From Silvibacterium dinghuense (lineage in GTDB: Bacteria > Acidobacteriota > Terriglobia > Terriglobales > Acidobacteriaceae): a stretch of 64,000 nt of DNA. Position 1 is the stretch's first letter. Each line of letters opens with the position of its first letter. This document shows positions 60,368 to 64,000 of this stretch, in pieces. The notes beneath the pieces are model-generated. The model ran no database searches. It saw only the letters and a program-made list of their open reading frames with translations, and was not told the DNA's origin. Location: NCBI RefSeq assembly GCF_004123295.1, contig NZ_SDMK01000003.1, positions 186,001 to 250,000 on the forward strand. Direction: 5' to 3'. A program made the position numbers and the translations under genes.

Positions 60368-62386
60368 TTACGGACGTGGATCGATATTGAGCGTCAGCAC
60401 CTCGAAAGGCTGCAGCGCAAAGGTATGTGCCTCACCCGCGCGCAGCTCGAGCGCCGGTTTGCCGGCATCCGCCTTCCACGGACTCTTCGCCGTGTAGCGC
60501 TGCGCGGCGCCCCTGGGCAGCTCAAAAACCTTCTGCAGGTCGATCGCAATCGACTGCGGCTTGTCGCTCGGGTTGCGCAGCACCAGAATGCCACGCCGCG
60601 GCGACCACGATGCCCATCCATAGGGTTCGAGCCACGCCGGATCGCCGCCGACCCAGTGCGTATCCTTCAGCACATCGGCGTTGGAGCGTGACCACTTCGC
60701 CGCCTCGGCAAGATCGTCCCAGTTCTGCTCCGTCATCAGGGACGGCGTGATGTACATCTCCTGCAGCTGCGTTCCGGTGCCGAAATACGAATGGATCTCG
60801 TTTGGGAAATCGTTCCCCGGATCGTCGTTCAGGTGCTTGCGGCGCGATGCGTAGATCATGCCGTGCAGCATCAGCGAATTCAGCGGATAGAGCGGCCCCG
60901 CCTTCACCACTTCGGCATAGGTGTCCGAGTCACGATACGTAATCCAGCGCTCGCGATAGGTACCCACGCCCTCGAAGCCGTCATCCTCGCCGCCGCGCCA
61001 GATCGAGTCCGCATACAGCAGCCAGAAGGGCGAAGGATACGTGCCCGTCGTCAGGTTGATATAGATATCCGGCTTCACCGCGCGCAGCTCGCCGATCAGG
61101 TGAATCGCCGCGCCAAAATCGCTGTCGAAGCTGCTGCCCGGAAAGACGCTGTCCGCGTTGCCTGTTCCGTCGAACTTGAACTGGTTCACGCCATACTTCT
61201 GGATCATCTCCAGGCACACATCGCGGAAACGGTCGTAATACTTCGGCCCGGAGAGCGCGAAGCCGTTGTCCACGATCTCATAGCCTTCCTTCTTCCCGTA
61301 GGCGATGCGCTCCTTCTTCGGTCCCGCGTAGCCGCCCCACGGCGACATCCACACACCGGGCTCAGCCCCGTACTTCTCCGCGGCTTCACGGATCGGCGTG
61401 AAGCCGTTCGGAAAATCCTTGTTGAAGCTCCAGAGCGTCGTATGGTCATCCCATCCATCGTCGAAGAGATAGGAATCCAGCGTCACGCCGCGCTTCTCGT
61501 GCAGCTCCTGTCCAAAGGCATTCACCCGGTCCAGCGCATCCTTCTCACCGTAGGGAGTGAAATAGCCGATGTCGTACCACGAGTTGTAATGCAGGAATGT
61601 GCGGTATGGATGCGCCCGCTCGCGCTCGATATACGCCAGGAAATCGCGGCGCAGCTGCCCGGTCCGCGCCACGCCCACCACCGATGAATACGTGACCGAC
61701 TGCCCTGCCTTGAGCGGCAGATCGCGGTCGATGGCCGCCGTAGCCCGGCCAGCCGTGACTTTGCTGTCCGAGAGCGGATGCTCAAAGCCGAGATAGAAGT
61801 CGCCATCCACAATCGGCGAGCCTTTCACCGATCCCAGCACCTGCGCCTCGGGCAATGCGGTATCGATCAGACGTACCTGCTCAACCGGTGCGTCCTTTGC
61901 CCCGGCGGTCAGCGTGATGAACTGCCGCAGATATTGCGAGCCATCGCGCAACACCACGCTCCACTTCACCGTGACCGCAGCAGCAGGATCTTCGAAGGTG
62001 GCATCGAACTCCTGCCCTGGAATCCCATCCGAGGCCCGCGATACATGGCTCTCCGCGGCAAGCGCGTGAAAGCCTGCATCGGTCACGGTCAGGTTTGCCG
62101 GGCTCTCGATCTCTCCGGTTTTGAAGCGCAGCGCAAAGGGCGCCGGCAGCGTGAGGCTCGTGTGATGCAGACGATCCTCCACTGTCAGCGCCGAAAGATG
62201 ATGATCGGCAACCGACCAGTGCGCGGCGATCACCTCGTTCCCGAGTGTGTAACTGTCACCGTGATGATTTGCCTCTGCCCTGCCCGCCTGCGCAAAGGCA
62301 GACGAGGCAACGGCCATGGAGAAGGCCAGAGCCATTACTCCGGTTCTGGAGAGGCTACACAAGGGAAACGAGCACCGACGCACCAT
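60368..62386 (-). CDS. Secreted GH36-like alpha-galactosidase/alpha-N-acetylgalactosaminidase
   Basis: The 672-residue protein has a signal peptide (about residues 17-33, ending AFAQA). An N-terminal beta-sandwich, a TIM barrel and a C-terminal beta domain follow. The barrel carries DDGWDD (309-314) and NQFKFDGTG with the likely nucleophile Asp406, as in clan GH-D. The acid/base residue is probably in the GGEDDG or RDSDTY segments. Proteins of this type are sometimes annotated enterotoxin. The ATG overlaps the agaS stop (TAATG), so the two are coupled. The AgaS partner suggests GalNAc or galactoside removal from glycans. Confidence 0.82.
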   Translation of the reverse strand: MVRRCSFPLCSLSRTGVMALAFSMAVASSAFAQAGRAEANHHGDSYTLGNEVIAAHWSVADHHLSALTVEDRLHHTSLTLPAPFALRFKTGEIESPANLTVTDAGFHALAAESHVSRASDGIPGQEFDATFEDPAAAVTVKWSVVLRDGSQYLRQFITLTAGAKDAPVEQVRLIDTALPEAQVLGSVKGSPIVDGDFYLGFEHPLSDSKVTAGRATAAIDRDLPLKAGQSVTYSSVVGVARTGQLRRDFLAYIERERAHPYRTFLHYNSWYDIGYFTPYGEKDALDRVNAFGQELHEKRGVTLDSYLFDDGWDDHTTLWSFNKDFPNGFTPIREAAEKYGAEPGVWMSPWGGYAGPKKERIAYGKKEGYEIVDNGFALSGPKYYDRFRDVCLEMIQKYGVNQFKFDGTGNADSVFPGSSFDSDFGAAIHLIGELRAVKPDIYINLTTGTYPSPFWLLYADSIWRGGEDDGFEGVGTYRERWITYRDSDTYAEVVKAGPLYPLNSLMLHGMIYASRRKHLNDDPGNDFPNEIHSYFGTGTQLQEMYITPSLMTEQNWDDLAEAAKWSRSNADVLKDTHWVGGDPAWLEPYGWASWSPRRGILVLRNPSDKPQSIAIDLQKVFELPRGAAQRYTAKSPWKADAGKPALELRAGEAHTFALQPFEVLTLNIDPRP

Positions 62387-63582
62387 TACCGGCTCCTGAC
62401 CGCAGAGTTGTAAATCTTCACATGAGAAACAACACGGCTGATGGCCCCCGTGCTTGGCGCATCCGGCGGAATCCCGTTGCGGATCGAGAAGAAGAGTCCC
62501 AGCAACTGCCCGGCCAGCACATCCACCGGAGGCCGGAAGGCATCCGGGAAACCGGCTGGGAGCTGCAGGTCGATCACATGCGGTGTCAGTGCCTCAAGCC
62601 GCTCCAGGCGCTGCGGAGTCATGACCAGAATTCCGCCGCCGAGCTGCTTCTCCCGGATCTCTTCGAGCAGATCCAATTCATACTGCTGCCGCAGCTCATC
62701 GCCGGAAAGAAACGCCACGACCAGCGTCTTCTCATCCACAAACGAAAGCGGTCCGTGCCTCAATCCCAGCGCCGACTGCGCAATCGTCGGGATCTTGCCC
62801 GCATTCAGCTCCAGCACCTTCAGGGAAGACTCATCCGCGACCGCCTGCAGGCAGCCCGAGCCGAGGAAGCACATCCGCGAGAAGCCTTGATCTGCCAGGG
62901 TCTCCGACACCGTGGCCACCTGCGGCAACACCCGCGCTCCGGCATCGGCCAGTGCTGCGACATTCCGCGCATAAAGCTCAGTATCGGTGACAAATCCCAG
63001 GAAGATGCCGGCCAGCACCATGTTCGTGAACGAGCTGGTCATAGCCAAGCCACGATCGTTGACCCGCGCATCCAGTTCCACCGTGAAGACGCCGGGGAAC
63101 TTCGCCATTGCCCCCTGCGCATTGCAGGTGATGACCAGATGCCGCACCTGGCGGCCATAGCGCTCGAGCGCCTGCGCCAGCACCGCCACGCCCTCTGAGC
63201 TCTCGCCCGAACGCGAAAACGAAACAAACAGGTACCGCCGCTCCGGCAGCACAAAATCGTCAAAATTGGTCAGCAGCTCTGTGCTCGGAACCGCCTGCAC
63301 TTCGCAGCCCCACCGCTGCCGCAGCACACGGCTCACCGCGCGCCCGATATAGTCCGAGGTTCCGGCGCCGACCAGGATCACCACCGGCGCAGCCGCTCCC
63401 AGCTCCACGCGCAGCACCTCCGTCAGGAAGGCCTCGAGTTCGGACCGGAGGCCGATCAGCCTTTCGGCCGTCTCCCTCCAGGTTTCGGGTTGCTGCGCAA
63501 TTTCTCCGGGGGTATCGCGAAGCCCACGGGCCTCGCGCTCTGCTTCAGGAAGCGCTAAGAGTGCGGAAATAGGGTCCGGCAA
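62386..63582 (-). CDS. agaS: SIS-domain aldose-ketose isomerase AgaS-like
   Basis: The 398-residue double-SIS protein matches AgaS, which deaminates/isomerises galactosamine-6-phosphate to tagatose-6-phosphate. Features are VILVGAGTSDYIGRAVSRVL, SFSRSGESSEGVAVL, and RHGPLSFVDEKTLVVAFLS in the second SIS domain. The start is TTG 63582, because AAGGA lies 8 bp upstream and the nearby ATG is out of frame. It is the first gene of the leftward operon with the GH36-like enzyme, PfkB kinase and DeoR regulator. Genes for GalNAc-6-phosphate deacetylase and a transporter are not in the window. Confidence 0.88.
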   Translation of the reverse strand: MPDPISALLALPEAEREARGLRDTPGEIAQQPETWRETAERLIGLRSELEAFLTEVLRVELGAAAPVVILVGAGTSDYIGRAVSRVLRQRWGCEVQAVPSTELLTNFDDFVLPERRYLFVSFSRSGESSEGVAVLAQALERYGRQVRHLVITCNAQGAMAKFPGVFTVELDARVNDRGLAMTSSFTNMVLAGIFLGFVTDTELYARNVAALADAGARVLPQVATVSETLADQGFSRMCFLGSGCLQAVADESSLKVLELNAGKIPTIAQSALGLRHGPLSFVDEKTLVVAFLSGDELRQQYELDLLEEIREKQLGGGILVMTPQRLERLEALTPHVIDLQLPAGFPDAFRPPVDVLAGQLLGLFFSIRNGIPPDAPSTGAISRVVSHVKIYNSAVRSR

Positions 63583-63639
63583 ATCATTGGTCCTTTCACA
63601 AGGCTTTCACCAGACCCGTTTTACACCCGCTTTCGCATC

Positions 63640-63686
63640 GTAATCAATCGAAATCAAAGGAAATCGGAAAATACTTCTCCGATTTC
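63640..63686. promoter_or_regulatory. Phased GAAATC repeats, probable DeoR operator of the agaS operon
   Basis: GTAATC (63640), GAAATC (63650) and GAAATC (63660) recur exactly every 10 bp on the plus strand. A reverse-complement GATTTC follows at 63681-63686. Repeats spaced by one helical turn fit oligomeric DeoR-type repressors. On the minus strand, TTGATT and TAAAAC with 18-bp spacing lie near this site as a possible promoter for agaS. The same DNA could also form the tex terminator hairpin GAAATCGGA/TCCGATTTC. Confidence 0.5.
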
Positions 63687-63700
63687 ACTAAAATTTCGCC

Positions 63701-64000
63701 TCAGCGCACCTTCCATTTGCTGGAAAGCGCTGCCAGTTTCTCGTTCATGGAGAGCGGTTTCGCCGGTTCGGCCTTCGCCGCCGGCTTGCCGCCACCTTTC
63801 TTCGGTTGCGGAGCCGAGGGCGCCAGCAGGGCTTTGATCGAAAGCGAAATGCGCTTGGTCTTTGCATCCGCGCTCATCACCTTCACCTTGACGATCTGCC
63901 CGGCTTTCACCGCCTCGGATGGCTCCTTGATGAACTTGTTCGAGAGCTCGCTGATGTGCACCAGGCCATCCTGGTGCACACCGATATCGACGAACGCGCC
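63701..64000 (-). CDS. tex: Tex-family RNA-binding protein, C-terminal fragment
   Basis: About 99 residues of the C-terminal end are visible; the gene continues beyond the right edge. The S1 domain is clear: [20 protein letters not shown], then [23 protein letters not shown]. The tail is Lys/Ala/Pro-rich and ends [15 protein letters not shown]. Tex proteins bind RNA and affect transcription and stress tolerance. The identification rests on the S1 domain plus its tail arrangement; another S1 protein with the same ending is possible but less likely. Confidence 0.85.
   Translation of the reverse strand, partial: GAFVDIGVHQDGLVHISELSNKFIKEPSEAVKAGQIVKVKVMSADAKTKRISLSIKALLAPSAPQPKKGGGKPAAKAEPAKPLSMNEKLAALSSKWKVR

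Noticed and set aside
58536-60497. 653-residue open reading frame on the plus strand
   Set aside because: It runs antisense to the DeoR and PfkB genes, is rich in Arg/His/Gln as expected from the complementary strand of GC-rich codons, and lacks recognisable motifs or a ribosome-binding site.

Overview
The window looks like a chromosomal segment of an Acidobacteriota genome, most like the Terriglobia/Acidobacteriaceae group. This is inferred from high GC, a bacillithiol ligase (BshC), a DUF1844 protein with the TDRRKFT amino terminus I associate with this group, many secreted hydrolases, and a family of intergenic palindromic repeats. About 54 protein genes are supported. I saw no tRNA, rRNA, CRISPR array, transposase or prophage genes.

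Layout. 1-2.9 kb: a DUF308-type membrane protein, two TetR regulators and a divergent short-chain dehydrogenase, with operator palindromes GACTA-N5-TAGTC and two GATAC-N5-GTATC. 2.9-6.7 kb: leftward operon ygfZ - DUF1844 - metallo-beta-lactamase-fold hydrolase - ribF. 6.8-9.5 kb: a secreted HELTH protein and a glycine-rich exported protein. 9.7-18.0 kb: a tight rightward run of mtnP, a PfkB kinase, a GT-C membrane protein, an MgtC-like protein, dapF, LD-carboxypeptidase, mpl and plsC. Three of these (dapF, LD-carboxypeptidase, mpl) make or recycle the murein peptide. 18.0-24.3 kb: leftward run of a GT39-like protein, a TPR protein, nfeD, slipin and a SPOR protein.

24.5-37.6 kb: DUF1684 protein, M61 peptidase with PDZ, exported metallophosphoesterase, DoxX-like membrane protein, Tat-exported aldo/keto reductase, then a coupled run of penicillin acylase, membrane protein, ispA and a SufT-like protein. 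38-46 kb: two small hypothetical genes, catalase-family peroxidase, bshC with a DUF2520 oxidoreductase, NUDIX hydrolase, cold-shock protein and polX. 46.2-49.2 kb: a two-gene unit of a patatin-like lipase and a three-helix membrane protein, next to a complete copy of the repeat element. 49.4-57.6 kb: an anchored hypothetical protein, uppP, di-haem peroxidase, exported phosphoesterase, coiled-coil protein, glycine-oxidase-like protein and citrate synthase. 57.8-63.6 kb: an exported DinB-like protein, then a leftward operon agaS - secreted GH36-like glycosidase - PfkB kinase - DeoR regulator, which reads as an amino-sugar or galactoside scavenging system. The window ends inside the 3' end of tex.

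The most notable features are (i) MITE-like palindromic repeats whose CTAG/TTAG ends supply or touch the stop codons of neighbouring genes, (ii) the patatin/membrane-protein pair, (iii) the agaS operon with 10-bp-phased GATTTC repeats upstream, and (iv) matched TetR operators. Many start codons are GTG or TTG, and several genes have a -10-like hexamer 6-7 nt before the start codon, suggesting leaderless transcripts.
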